NCBI GenBank assembly: GCA_029204225.1
Contig: CM055100.1
Span: 27,788,649-27,852,648, forward strand
Reading direction: 5' to 3'
Length of the DNA: 64,000 nt
From: Diphasiastrum complanatum
Lineage: Eukaryota; Streptophyta; Lycopodiopsida; Lycopodiales; Lycopodiaceae
Under the pieces are notes generated by a model. It was not told the origin of the DNA, searched no databases, and saw only the letters and a list, made by a program, of their open reading frames with translations. Positions 1 to 11,930 of the stretch are shown piece after piece. The position numbers were made by a program, and so were the translations under genes. Numbering within the stretch: the first letter of the stretch is position 1; every line of letters begins with the position of its first letter.

Positions 1-1135
1 GGTTGGTGGGCCATCTAGTCAAAAATAATGATTGAGCATATGCATATGAGCATCAATCGTATATGGTGTGAAATGTGTGAGAATGCACTATTTATATTGT
101 GGTAGTCTGGCAATTGGTGCTTAATGGCATGAGATCTCTTACAACTTTGAGTTGGATGTTAGCTATGCATCAAAGATGCCACTTGAAAAAAAATTAGTGG
201 CTAATTGCTGGTAGTGGTAGATTCCAAATGTCTTTGGATCTTGTTTTGTGCACAAAATCCTAGTGTGCCATTGAGGCTAGGGTGGTGTGTTGTTTTACAT
301 CTTGTCAAGACATGCATCTAAGTTTTTTTGCATACATTTTGTGTTTATGTCCGTTATTGTTCAACATTAAATTACAATAACTCCACATCCTCACAACGTT
401 CACATGGAATGTGTCATCCATTAGAAATTTTCTTAGGATCAATAGGTCATGAGTAAGGGGAAGGGATTTATGCAAGCTACTTCAATTGCGTAGATTTTAT
501 AAGTACCTTGGAGGGTTTGAATTCAAAGTTTATCAATGAGCTTACACTTACAAGTTAGACATTCAGTTTGGAATTTTAATGGAGAACATGTGTTTCTCTT
601 TATTAAAGTCAAAAGTTGGTCATAGCAACACCAAAACACATTCAACAAGTGACTAGAGGAAGCCTTATGCCTCACTTGTATGAATAATTGTTGTGAGAAT
701 ATTCCATGCTCCATCTTGATAATTTTTTATTTCTATTTTTTTTTTTTTTTTGGGGGGGGAGGTGTGCGCGCTAAGGTCTTTATACAAGAAGTGGTAGGAT
801 TGTTTGGAACTAGTAATGAAAGTGTTTGAAGGTAGTCATGAGGGGTGAGTAAAAGATAGCTATAGTAGAAAATTTCTCAAAAAAAAAATTGGGAGGAAGA
901 TACTAGAAAAAATTCTCAAAAAGATGGAGAAAATTTCTAGAAAAAATGCTAAAAAGTGCTAGAAAAATCACGAGCAATTCTAGAAAAGATAGGAGAAAAG
1001 TCGCAAAAAATTTCAGAAAAAATCTAGAAAAGAATGAGAAAAGACAAAATTCTGGTCAAAGATAATATTTCTTGAGTCTGGACCCATTAATTTGTGTCGG
1101 TAATACTTCATTTTAATTAAGGTCCAAACCGTATA
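1..1135. other. No recognisable gene; 3' part of G1 or beyond
   Basis: No coding similarity was recognised. The stretch holds a poly-T/poly-G tract near 735-760 and an A-rich degenerate repeat at 880-1050. It lies downstream of G1 integrase, where a 3' non-coding region and 3' LTR would be expected, but no sequence shared with 6128-7360 was spotted, so no LTR is called. Confidence 0.4.
880..1050. repeat. Degenerate CTAGAAAA-type repeat
   Basis: Short A-rich units built around TTCTAGAAAA/TCTCAAAAA recur about ten times with irregular spacing, all in the same orientation. This looks like a decayed short tandem repeat. No function is inferred. Confidence 0.5.
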
Positions 1136-2460
1136 TTATTTTGCATAATATTGGGCCTCGGCTGTGCTGCCTTTATCATCTTCAAGTGATTGGAATTGAA
1201 CAGAACCATTCTCGAACACCTCTATGACTTTATAAGGTCCAAACCATCTCATATGAAGTTTTCCAGGGAACTTTTGATGTCGACTATCATAGATCAACAC
1301 AAAGTCATCAGCTTTAAGATCATTTTTCCTGATACGACTATCATACTTTTTCTTTTGTTGTGCCTGGATTTCCTCCATTGATTTTTGTGAATTTGCACGA
1401 GCTTCAGATAGTTCTTCAATAGTCATCAACCTTTCGTTAATACATTCTACATCTGTTCGTTGAGCTTGAATACAAAAAGTTGTCACCTCAAATTCAATAG
1501 GTAAAATAGAATGCATACCATCAGTAAGAAAATATGGTGTTTGCTTCGTCGTGATCTTTTCTGTGTTTCGATAAGCCCAGAGAACTAGAGGTAATTTCTT
1601 ATCCCAATCAGTCGCATGTGCGATAGTAATCTTGTTCAAGATCTTGCATAGTATTCCATTAGCTCTCTTAGTCAACCTGTTTGCTTTTGGATTATAAGGG
1701 GTTATCTTTCTGTGTTTAATCAGAAAATACATCGTCAGCAGTCGTATTGTGTCATTTAAAAAATTTGTACCACAGTCACTTACTAGTTCAAGAGGACAAC
1801 CATATCTTGTAATTATAGTTTTGAATAAGAACGTTGCGACAAATTTTGGCATCGTTTCGTTTCGTCGCTTCTGCTTCAATGTTCTTTGTAGCATAATCCG
1901 TTGCAACAAGAATATAGCGACACTTAGTATGTCGAGTCACGGGTTTGATTGGACTGACAAAGTCAATCCCCCACTTCCCAAATGGTGCAAGAGGTAGGAT
2001 TTGTGTCAACGGCCAATACATTGCTTGTGTTGGCTTTCCAGATCTCTGGCATGGATCACATGAATGTATATAATTCGATATATCTTTAAATATAGTTGGC
2101 CACTAGTACTTGGCAGTCAATATTTTAGTGTTCTTTAAAGCAAAGTATCCACCAGCGTCCTCTGAATGTAAGGCTTGTACAACCTTTTTAATATCTTTAG
2201 TTTTGAGACATCTTCTTAGTTGATGATCAGCACCAAGCTTGTACAAGACATTGTTAATAATGGTATAAGGTGCTACCTTATATTGAAAAACTGTCTTTTT
2301 CTCCAAATCATATCCATACGGATATATCTGATCCTTGAGATAAGTAATGATATCATAATATAATGAATTCGTAGATTTCGAATAAATTTTTGTTTGGAAA
2401 ATCGTCATTAATTGGTTTTTCAACTTTTTTCGTGCTGAGTCGCGATAAATAATCGGCATT
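1136..2460 (-). pseudogene. G1 integrase (broken)
   Basis: The minus strand encodes a retroviral-type integrase in several frames. Near 2170-2030 lies the zinc-binding (HHCC) region; around 2000-1880 the core begins with a GIDFVSPI-like stretch followed by VATDYATK, carrying the first catalytic Asp. Near 1800-1640 is SDCGTNF, the second catalytic Asp, then a NPKANRLTKRANG segment where the usual catalytic Glu (normally NGQxE/VERxN) is not preserved. The C-terminal part (RMRKND...RWFGPYKV region, 1330-1190) matches the gypsy integrase tail. Frames shift at about 1800-1900 and 2100. Integrase would insert element cDNA into the genome; this copy is not functional. Confidence 0.82.
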
Positions 2461-3284
2461 TGTATGATATTTTTGCTTAAGTTCTTCGAACGCTTTCTAC
2501 TGTTCATTCATCCACAAGTATTCCACTTGTTTCTTAAGTAGATGCGTAAGAGCAGCGGCAATAGAGGCATGATTTTGGATAAATCTCCAATAATAGCCGA
2601 TATGTCCTAAGAAAGCTCTTAGTTCTCGTAGATTTGTTGGTATCAGGAGGTTCTTTATAAGCTCGACTTTATCTTTATCGACCTCTATTCCTCTGTTTGA
2701 TATTCTGTGTCAAAGTGAAATTTCTTCTTTCATACCGAAAAAACATTTCTCTTGGTGAAGGGATAAACAAGTATCTCAACACCGTTGCAATGTAAGTTTC
2801 AGCTTCTATAGATGTGTTTTTATGTCACTATATACATAGAAATCGTCAATGAAAATTTCAAGAAAAGTTCTTAGTAAGGCAGCAAAAATTAACATCATAA
2901 TTTGCTGAAAAGTCGCTGGTGCGTTGCAAAGACAAAAGGGCATTTTGTTGTAGGCATAAGTGCCCCAATCCGTAGTAAACGTGTTCTTTGAATGATCCTC
3001 CTTTCTCACTCCAACCTGATTATAACCAGAGAAACCATCACAGAAACTGTAACACCCTTGATCAGCACCTGATCTAAGATAGAATCAATGAAGGGCAAAG
3101 GATGATGATCCTTCCTTGTGGTAGCATTGAGCTTTCGGAAATCTTTGCATATTCGAATTTTGCCAGTCTTCTTCTTTGGAACAACAACAATGGGAGAAAT
3201 CCATTCGCTGCTTAAGACGGGATAAATAATACTTTCCTTAAGGTGCTTGTTGAGTTCGTCCTTGACCATGAGGGAGTACTTTCA
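2460..3284 (-). pseudogene. G1 reverse transcriptase, RNase H deleted
   Basis: Minus-strand reading starts at KYSLMVKDEL (3284) and runs through SPIVVVPKK, ICKDFRKLN and the catalytic box FIDDFYVYSD (about 2840; usual form YxDD). The thumb follows with ELRAFLGHIGYYWRFI (about 2640-2580). After AFEELK (about 2475) the frame passes to a KYHTNADYLSRL-like stretch that normally lies after RNase H, so the RNase H domain seems removed by an internal deletion. Several stops and a shift near 3006 show the copy is dead. The N-terminal end coincides with the edge of the inverted segment. Confidence 0.82.
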
Positions 3285-3512
3285 GACTGATTGTCAGAAT
3301 AAGTTCATAGCTGTTACAGATCGTAGTCATCTTTGTGAGCTTGTGGTTTTGTCCGCTATTGTTTTGTGCTCACCAGCATCATCTGACTTGTATTTTCAAA
3401 CATTCAATCTGAATATATTATTGTCTAGTTTGCACTCAGATTTTGTCAGTGTTGCATGTTTTTCGTTCTCTATCTGACTCTCTAACTGTTTTGTCTAACT
3501 GTCTACATCTTA

Positions 3513-4040
3513 ACCTACATCCGATGGGCATCTCAATCTACATCTGACGGGCATAGAAATATACATTCAATGAGCATCTCAACCTGCATCTGACGGGCAT
3601 CTCAACCTACATCCAATGGGCATAGAAACCTACATCCGACGAGCATCTCAACCTGCATCCGACGGACATAGAAATCTACATCCGACAAGCATCTCAACCT
3701 ACATTCAACGGTGGGCATAGAAACCTACATCCGACGAGCATCTCAACCTACATCCGATGGGCATCTCAACCTACATCTGATGGGCATCTCAACCTACATC
3801 CGACGTCTAGATCCGACAAATTACATCCAACGTATAAATCTGACAAGTTACATCTGATGTATAGATCTGACGTATAGACGAATTGCATCCAATGAGTTAC
3901 ATCTGACGTATAGGTCCGACGAGTTACATCTGACGAAGTTACATCTAACGTATAGACGAGTTACATCCGACATATAGATCCAACTTATAGACGAGTTATA
4001 TCTAACGAGTTACATCTGACGAGCTACATCCGACGAGTTA
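3513..4040. repeat. Minisatellite, about 23-bp unit, degrading rightwards
   Basis: The left part is a tandem array with period 23 bp, built on CCTACATCCGACGGGCAT plus CTCAA or AGAAA; the two endings partly alternate. From about 3800 the array changes to shorter related units, GAGTTACATCTGACGTATAG-like, of irregular length. The array sits between the protease-side and RT-side parts of G1 within the inverted block. A 23-bp unit does not keep a reading frame, so it is unlikely to encode protein. Confidence 0.85.
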
Positions 4041-4041
4041 C

Positions 4042-4535
4042 ATGCAATATTTCGAATTCTATGAGAATACTAACGAAGAAGAATTCTTCGATGCCTGCAA
4101 TGCTGAAGCGGATATTTTGGATAAAGAAATAAATGTTGCAGACACGAACTCTAAAGAGTCTGATGATGATTCAAGTGATGAATTTGACGAATCTGAACAA
4201 GAATTTGGTAATAAGAACCATGCTGACAAAAATAATATATCTATGGAGTCAACCATGCGTAAAATTCATGGCCATACCAAGGCCAGTATGACAGAAGGTA
4301 TCATTCTACCAGATTCAACTGAACTAATTGAACTTGCACCTGGCAGATTTGTACATGTCTCAAAGTCACTTGGAGAATGAATTAGCTGAATTCACGGAAT
4401 TGCTGAAGGAGTACCAAGATGTATTTGCTTGGTTGTTCGACGATTTGAAAGGTATACCTGCAAAATTCGGAGAGCACTGTATAGATCTTAAAGAAGATGT
4501 TGTACCTGTTCGACAAAGACAGTATCATCTCAAAA
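4042..4535 (+). pseudogene. G1 protease-RT linker, inverted and frameshifted
   Basis: An acidic plus-strand frame (4042-4380; rich in Asp, Glu and Ser) overlaps a second frame (4328 onward) carrying FTELLKEYQDVFAW, GIPAKFGEHCIDL and VPVRQRQYHL. This is the conserved segment found just before the RT fingers in many plant gypsy polyproteins. A one-base-type frameshift lies near 4360-4380. Its orientation opposes both flanking pol domains. The tail after 4535 (NVRCIGKNI) does not match the family and probably reads past the breakpoint. Confidence 0.72.
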
Positions 4536-4703
4536 ATGTCAGATGCATTGGAAAAAATATTTAATGCATAAGAAGAATCTTCTGAGGTAAAACTAGTGTC
4601 AGACAAAGGAGTTTCACCTTCGAATTTGTCACAACTCTAGGTGATTATTTGTTCTATTGGCTTACCTCAATTATTTGTCTCACTAGTTTGAAATCTCGAC
4701 TCT

Positions 4704-5120
4704 CTAGATTACAAACCAATGAACACTTGCATTTGATTGATAAAGCCAGGGTCTTCCAATTAACACAGAATAAGATGGCAAACCAAGTGGTTTGATAACT
4801 ATAAAATTCATTGTAAAAGGCTTGGTTTGAATGTAAACAGTAACATCCTTGAATTCTCCAACAGGATTTTGTCGCGTCAAATCTGCTAACTTGATATTTT
4901 GTTGTGTTGGTTGAATGTCAATCAGTCCCAAAGCATGAGCTGTGTCTTCTATTATTATGTTCACACTTGAACCAGAGTCTATCGGCACTTTTTCAGTCAA
5001 ACATCCCACAATGGTAACATCAATTTTAGGTGCGCCGAGATCTCCTAAATCAATAGACAATATACCAGCATCCGGCAAAGAAACTCTTTTCTTCTTTTTA
5101 GGGACAGAAAGACCTTTCAA
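4704..5120 (-). pseudogene. G1 aspartic protease
   Basis: The minus-strand frame contains VPIDSGSSVNII (about 4980-4945), matching the retropepsin active-site signature D-S/T-G, and LIGRPWL (about 4765-4745), matching the conserved second hairpin. A short Lys-rich stretch precedes it. In an intact element this enzyme cuts the gag-pol polyprotein. The frame itself looks open, but it is separated from gag and RT by stops and by the inversion. Confidence 0.75.
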
Positions 5121-5161
5121 TTGTCTGCAGTACCCTGAACATAATTAGTAGTCACATCATT

Positions 5162-5687
5162 CTAAAAAATAAAGAGTACCTCCTGGGCAGGATCTTTGAT
5201 ATACTTTACATTCACAGTGGTGCAGTCTTCCTTAGAATGTCCAGAAGTTCTACATGTCATACACCACATTCCCGAGTTGGAAGAAGAAGATTTTGGTCTT
5301 TTGTCTGCAACTTCAGAGATTTGCACTTTCAAATCATTAAACTTATTTAAGATCAGCCATATTACTCTTCCAAAGCTTTTCAACTTTAGAAGTTGATGAC
5401 TTATCCTTGATGGTTTTCGTGTCATCCTTCCGCTTGGATCATCGTTTACTTCTTTTATCTCCTTTATCAGCTTTTGATTCTGATGAATCACTGCTATCAG
5501 ACTCCGCGATTGAAGAACTGGAACTTGATTCAGTATCTGAATCATCTTCGCTATCACTAGAATCAGTTTTAGACTTACGAGATCTTTTAGTTGAGCGTCG
5601 CTTTCGTGCTAGTCTCGAGGTCTCGAAGTTCTCAGCACTAGCTATCACTGCTGCTAAGGAAGTATGTCCCCTTGTCTGCAATACCAA
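5162..5687 (-). pseudogene. G1 gag C-terminal part with CCHC-like knuckle
   Basis: The minus strand shows a Lys/Arg-rich then Ser/Asp/Glu-rich stretch (5687-5439), followed after a frame change by CMTCRTSGHSKEDC (about 5275-5234). This fits the zinc-knuckle pattern C-X2-C-X4-H-X4-C exactly except for one extra residue before His. Such knuckles bind retroelement RNA in the gag particle. The reading is split between two frames. Confidence 0.65.
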
Positions 5688-5779
5688 TCAATCTTTGGTG
5701 GTAAACCAGCCAAAAACCATTCGATCTGCATATCAACGGAATATACACCTATTAATTTTCCTATAATATTCTTGATCTT

Positions 5780-6127
5780 TCATGTATATTTTCCAAGGGA
5801 TTCTTTAGTTTTCTTCTGAACATTGTTCAGACGTCCAAGAATTTTGGATTTATAGCCAATTTCTCTGAACTGGTTCAAAAACGCATCTTTCAGTAGTAAC
5901 CAGGTTCCTACACAATCTGGTTCAACTTGATTGTACCATATGCGTGTCTGCTTTCTCAGCAGACCATGAAAGATTCGTAGTTTATCTACGTCAATTCCTT
6001 TGTTATTCGCATTAGCAATTGACTCAAATTGTGAGACATAGTTATCTGCATCATCTGAAATAGTCCCTTTAAAATAATCATACTTAATTTTTGAAATAGA
6101 AATGAAATGTGCAGCAGGACTCTCCAT
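5780..6127 (-). pseudogene. G1 gag (retrotransposon gag domain)
   Basis: A 115-residue minus-strand frame shows a Retrotrans_gag-like pattern: a region with ADNYVSQFESIAN, then LRKQTRIWYNQV, a WLLLKDAFLNQF motif, and LNNVQKKTKESLGKY. The W...F..F arrangement is typical of plant gypsy gag capsid domains. It continues in another frame toward 5687. Gag would form the cytoplasmic virus-like particle; this copy is broken. Confidence 0.75.
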
Positions 6128-7360
6128 ACCGAAGTAATTAGGAGTTCAAGTAATTGGGCAGTGATCTCGTTGAGATTTCTTCGACTCGCACTCTCACTCT
6201 GTCTTCGTGAAAGTTATGTATTTGGTACATTTATGATTTATTTCGAGTGAAGTGGCCTTGGGTGTTATTCTGGCTGTCAACAAACATTAGAAAGTAACCA
6301 GTATTACTTGTGTTTGGGGTGTGTAGTGTTAATAATTTCAGAACAACAGTCTTGCTGCTATCAAATCAAATGAAATAGGTTCTACAGATGAGATGTTATC
6401 AGAGTAGTACATCAGTACTACACGATGTATTCGTTTTTTTGTGTAGACAATTAGTTAATCGCATTCGCGAACTGTTCGTTTCTAGAAAAAAGTCCTCAAC
6501 AACTTAAAGTCCAAGGTTATGGTTAAAGAACGCAAAGAGTTTTAGAGTACGTTAGAAACTTATGTCAGTTAAAAGCAACAACACAGATCAAAGACTCAAG
6601 TCCTCTGACAGGGACTGACATCTCAGATGTATACATACAGTTCTATCAATGATTGTGCTAGACTGTACCAAATGTAGACTTTATTCGAGTGCCAAAAAGA
6701 AACTGTTCGTGATAGACGAATAAGAGGATTTTAAGATAGTTCCTTAGAGCATATTTATGGACATACAGCAAACGACTGTAATGCACTAGAGAGTCTGTCT
6801 GACCAGAGAGTAATTCATGTAATGCGTTAGAGATTGCTAATAGACTCAGGATCACTCACACTCAACAGTGCGGAGAACAGAGATAAGAGAGAATAAACCT
6901 CAACACTCTATTCACTTCTTCAACCTCTCACAAATACATAAACTCTTTCTCTCTCGATGATCGAGACTGAAGCATATGATCAATATATGTTCTATGAAGC
7001 AAACAAACACACCTCTGAAACTACAAGTGCGTCGCTCCCGTGAAAAGGTCTAGTTAACAATTAGGTTGAATGTATGTTCAATTATACCATAAGAGGTATA
7101 TTTAACTAAGAGTTAAAATTACTCTAGTTTAATATGTCGATTCATATTTAGTCGTTTCGCGTAGATGACCTAGTAAAGGCTATCCAAGGCAGCGTTTCCC
7201 TTCTAGAGGTCTCACCCTTAAATATAAGGCAAGTCTTTAGGAGATATATTCTCAAAATATGACTTAGGCCTCTCATGATTTATATTTATCCGACTCATAT
7301 CTTCATTTTTAGTATATCATGCCATATTTAGATTGATATTCAATATTTAACAATTTTGTG
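6128..7360 (-). other. Probable 5' leader and 5' LTR of G1
   Basis: No protein-coding similarity is visible. It lies upstream of G1 gag and ends at the abrupt junction with copia element A, where the minus-strand sequence begins TGATGCCACA. An LTR plus leader is expected here. The inner LTR edge and primer site could not be identified. Confidence 0.5.
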
Positions 7361-8487
7361 GCATCACATCTCCTCACTAGGATCTTGCATGAATCGACTC
7401 AATCTTCCAACACAATAGCTTAGATATGGTCTAGTAATGGTTAGATAGGTGAGTGAACCAACTAGCTTCCTATAGAGATTAATGTCCTTGAAGAATCTTT
7501 CACTACCTCTTATAGTTAACTTTACATGAGACTCCATTGGTGTATCACTAGCTTTTGCATCTACCATATGGAATCTTTCTAGAATAGAATTAGTATACTT
7601 CTCTTAACAAATGAAAGTAGATTGAGAAGATCTAATGACTTCTATTCCCAAAATGTAATGCAAGTTACCAAGATCATGCACCTCAGACTCCTTCTTAAGA
7701 GCACTCTTGATATCCTCCACATCTTGAATGTCTCCACCACTCAAGATGATATCATCCACATAGATTAGAAAGATGGTAACATCATTTCCAGCAAACCTAT
7801 AATAAAGTGAATGACCATACTCACTCATAACAAAGCCTTGAGAGAGTAAAAAATTGTTAAGCTTAGCATACCAACTCCTTGGTGCTTGCTTAAGGCCATA
7901 CAAACTCTTTTGTAGTAGACACACATGATTTGGCTTTGTTGATGAAATGTAGCTCTCGGGTTGCTCCATGTACACTTCCTCCTCAAGATCACCATTCAAG
8001 AATGCATTTATAATGTCCATTTGCCATAGATCCCATCCATAAAGTGTAGAAAGTAGATGGTGACTCGAATGCTTACCATCTTTGCCATGGGTGCAAAGGT
8101 CTCATCATAATCAATCCCTTGTTATTGAGCATATCCTTTTGCCACTAACCTTGCCTTGTACTTGTTGATAGATCCATCTTGGTTTGTCTTCACCTTGAAG
8201 ATCCATTTGCATCCAATAGCTTTCTTGTCCTTAGGCAACTCCACCAATCTCCATGTTCCATTCTTCATAAGAGCTTGATACTCCAGATCCATTGCTTGAA
8301 TCCACTCCTCTTCTTTCCTTGCTTCATGTACGCTTGTAGGTTCATCAAAAGAGGTTAGGAAAGCAACATAATTTCTAGAAAATACTTGCTTACCCTTTTC
8401 ATTATATGTGAGCCTTGAAGGTAAGTTGTCTTTCCCTTGATGTTCTCCTTGGCTTTTGACTTGATGAAGGTCCATCATCATCACCAT
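7361..8487 (-). pseudogene. Copia A reverse transcriptase and RNase H start
   Basis: The minus strand carries the RT of a copia element: EWIQAMDLEYQAL, WRLVELPKDKKAIGCKWIFK and [12 protein letters not shown] (8380-8122), then FLNGDLEEEVYMEQPE, SLYGLKQAPRSWY and the catalytic LIYVDDIILSG (about 7780-7745), ending in LGIEVI. After a stop near 7604 the tail AKASDTPME, KLVGSLTYLT and CVGRLSRFMQDPSEEM runs to 7364, where the next expected HW of RNase H is replaced by foreign sequence. One shift lies near 8020-8120. The catalytic residues are retained, but the frame is interrupted. Confidence 0.85.
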
Positions 8488-9438
8488 CTAAAGTAGGAAC
8501 CTTCACATCAACATCGAGAATGTTAGATCCATCCACACCTTTACCAATCATGCTTGAAGACACTTTTGGAATGTTCCCCTCATCAAATATGACATCTCTA
8601 CCAACAATCACTTTGTTAGTAGAAGGACTGTAAACCTTGTAGGCTTTACTCACCTCACTATATCCAACAAAATACCTCTTCTTGAAGATGGATACTCCTT
8701 GGTCCTATCATCAAGGGTAATGTTGACATAACATGTGCATCCAAAGGTTCTTAGAAAGTTGACACTCGGCCTCCTCTTGAATAGCATCTCAAAAGGTGTC
8801 CTTCCATCCAAAATAGCACTCAGCCACCTATTGCACAAGAAATTGGCACACAACAAAGCTTGATCCCAAAATGGTTTGTCAAGATTAGAACTTAACCTCA
8901 TGGCTTTAGCACTTTCACATAAAATCCTATTCTTCCTTTTAGCCACTCCATTTTTTTGTGGGACCCTTGATGTTGTATACTCCCTCTTGATCCCATGCTC
9001 ATCACAAAAGGCCTTGAACTTGGTAGATATGTACTCACCACCATTGTCACTCCTTAAGCACTTGATCCTTGTGGAAAATTGGTTCTTCCTTGCATTCTTG
9101 AACTTGATAAAGACATCATATACTTCATACTTGCTCTTTAGTAGATAGATCCAACAAAATCTACTAAAATCATAAATGAATGTTACATACATCTTAGTTC
9201 CATTATTGCTAATTGTCATAAATCCAGGAATATCCTCATGTACAAGTTCAAAAGATTGTAGATCTAGTATAAGGTAGTCTATTTGACTTAGACAAAGCAC
9301 AAGACTCACAGACATGTTTGATGCCACTTAAGGAACTTGGAAGACCTATCACAACCTTCTTTCTAGGCATTACCTCCAATGACTTGAAGTTGAGGTGTCC
9401 CATCCTTTTATGCCAAACCTCTTGAATAGGTATTGCTA
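8488..9438 (-). pseudogene. Copia A integrase and pre-integrase region
   Basis: Starting at 9425 the minus strand reads QEVWHKRMGHLNFKSLEV and CESC, the pre-integrase zinc region. The core follows: TFIYDFSRFCWIY (first catalytic Asp), RSDNGGEYIS (second Asp), and VPQKNGVAKRKNR, where the normal catalytic Glu of VERKNR is changed to Ala-Lys. The C-terminal part has FGCTCYVN and GRDVIFDEGNIP (about 8590). The changed catalytic position and a frame break at about 8650 suggest inactivity. Confidence 0.82.
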
Positions 9439-9847
9439 TGGGTATTTCTTGTACAATAATAAATTAGTGGGCCCCACCACTAAAACTATTGTTAGCCAAG
9501 CCTTACTAAGTGGGCCCTGCCACAATACAGTAGAGCAATAAGTGCGAGGGACTGGCGTCCTACTTGTATAAGCCCAGCCACCAATGAGCACATTAATTAA
9601 GTAGTTTAAGTTGTGTTCTAGTGACTTGGGCCCTAGTGGCAAATAAAATAAGTTAAAGGCCAAAGTCTAAGTTACAAGGTTGAGTCAAAGTCAAATGGTG
9701 GTAGGTGGGGTGTGTTTCTTTGTACACCATTAGATCTTTTGTGTTTCTTTGGAAGGCTAGGATTGCAATCCATGCCATTTCAAGTAACCAAGAATAAAAG
9801 GGCACCATTTGACCTCATTTGACATTCTCAATCTAAGGAAAAAACTC

Positions 9848-10039
<192 letters not shown>

Positions 10040-10192
10040 AGGACCGAATAGCTTTGGATAGGTGCTCGAGCCCCTAAAGTCTTTCCTAGCCAAGGCCTTC
10101 TATCTCTCCTCTCTCTTTCTCTCTCTCCTTCCTAGGTTGGGTGTGAATAGCTTTCGGTAGGCGCTCGAGCCCCCAAAGCCTCTCTTGACCTA

Positions 10193-10328
<136 letters not shown>

Positions 10329-10396
10329 CTATGCAAGTGAAGGTGGGGTTGACGCTCCCAGCGTTTGGACCCTATGCTACATTGACGACACAACAG

Positions 10397-10414
10397 TGGC
10401 GCTGTTGTCGGGGA
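10397..10414 (+). other. Primer-binding site of G2 (tRNA-Asp type)
   Basis: TGGCGCTGTTGTCGGGGA lies one base after the LTR end. It differs at two positions from the TGGCGCCGTTGCCGGGGA site typical of Tat/Athila gypsy elements, where the 3' end of tRNA-Asp primes minus-strand DNA. Confidence 0.75.
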
Positions 10415-10445
10415 GCGCCACATGCTCGCCTCGTCGCATAGATTT

Positions 10446-11086
<641 letters not shown>

Positions 11087-11564
11087 TGTGAAAAATGCAA
11101 AAATAAGCTTCGTAGAGGCCAAAAATCTTGTATATAGATAAACACACATGTGTGGAGCCCGTTCTCACGTGTGAAAATAGTGTACTTGTCATGTACCATA
11201 ATCATATAGGTTGTACATATGATTTAATTCAAGTTCTAGTGGCTAAAAAGGCCAAAAACTAGTTTTCTAGACATATGACACATGGCATCAATCTATTGAT
11301 TGCATGAGCCACATCCTTTGGTTAGGTGTCATATCCCATGTGTAGAGGACAGCTCACATGTGTGGAATAATCTGAAGTAGGTGAATTTGGACTTCTAGAA
11401 GATTTTCAAGTAGATCTCCATATAGAAGGAAAATGGACCAAAAGTGCTCAAAATAGAAGGTTTTGTCCAAGTGTCAGTTTTGCATGATGAATCATCATAT
11501 GACAAAGCACATTCACACATGTGGGATCATAGGGATGATCAGTACCACGAGCTCCCACTTATTG

Positions 11565-11573
11565 TATATATAG
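11565..11573 (+). promoter_or_regulatory. TATA-like box in N1 5' LTR
   Basis: TATATATAG occurs in the LTR about 350 bp before its end and is conserved in the 3' LTR at 15209-15217. It is a plausible start signal for element RNA; this is inferred from position and sequence only. Confidence 0.5.
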
Positions 11574-11727
11574 AGCCACATTTGGCCATAATCAATGTGA
11601 GACACCAATCTTGGTTTTGGAAGCAATTTTGGGTGATTCTCTCCATTTGTCTACATTTGTTTTGATTGTTTTGAGGTTCTATCAATGTGTACTTGATTTT
11701 CAGGTTGGAGTCCGTACTCAGACAGTG

Positions 11728-11743
11728 TTTCACACGTGTGAAA
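11728..11743. promoter_or_regulatory. 16-bp palindrome with G-box core (CACGTG)
   Basis: TTTCACACGTGTGAAA is a perfect palindrome around a CACGTG G-box core, the type bound by plant bHLH/bZIP factors. The other LTR has the same core (TTTCACACGTGTGAAA) near 15372. A regulatory role is inferred. Confidence 0.4.
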
Positions 11744-11918
11744 CCAGAAAGTACACTTACCTTCAATTAATGATTGTTCTTGTTAGGATTTTGTGTCTAG
11801 AATTGATCTAGATTGATCTTAATCTGAAGTATATTGATAGATCAAGTAATCTGACAACCAATACCTCTTGAGGATCAGATTAGGATCCACTCTTGGTCCT
11901 TTTTGTACTTTTTTCACA

Positions 11919-11930
11919 TGGTATCAGAGC
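11919..11930 (+). other. Primer-binding site of N1 (tRNA-iMet)
   Basis: TGGTATCAGAGC directly follows the LTR CA end and equals the usual copia primer site complementary to initiator tRNA-Met. Confidence 0.9.

Larger units (their letters stand above)
3285..4535 (+). other. Inverted internal segment of G1
   Basis: The flanking gypsy domains read on the minus strand, but this block reads on the plus strand. Its right end stops at the motif RQYHL (about 4533), which in related gypsy polyproteins directly precedes the KYSLMV motif that begins the minus-strand RT at 3284. The two edges therefore look like the two halves of one breakpoint. The block also contains the 23-bp minisatellite. A real inversion or an assembly error are both possible. 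Confidence 0.65.
1..7360 (-). mobile_element. Degraded Ty3/gypsy LTR retrotransposon G1
   Basis: Read on the minus strand, the order is gag (6127-5780), a basic/acidic linker with a CCHC-like knuckle (5687-5162), aspartic protease (5120-4704), reverse transcriptase (3284-2460) and integrase (2460-1136). Integrase after RT is the Ty3/gypsy order. Every domain carries stops or shifts, RNase H is missing, and 3285-4535 is inverted. The right boundary near 7360 is sharp: the copia RNase H frame of element A stops at a TG dinucleotide beginning a minus-strand sequence TGATGCCACA. The left end lies outside or near base 1, so no LTR pair or target duplication could be confirmed. Confidence 0.8.
11087..11918 (+). 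repeat. 5' LTR of N1
   Basis: This 832-bp LTR has TG...CA ends. It contains several palindromic CACATGTG/CACGTGTG motifs and a TATATATAG box (11565-11573) placed where a U3 promoter would be. Confidence 0.93.

Noticed and set aside
1136-6127. An integrated plant virus (pararetrovirus) instead of a gypsy element
   Set aside because: Integrase follows RT and no movement or coat protein motif is visible, which fits a Ty3/gypsy retrotransposon.
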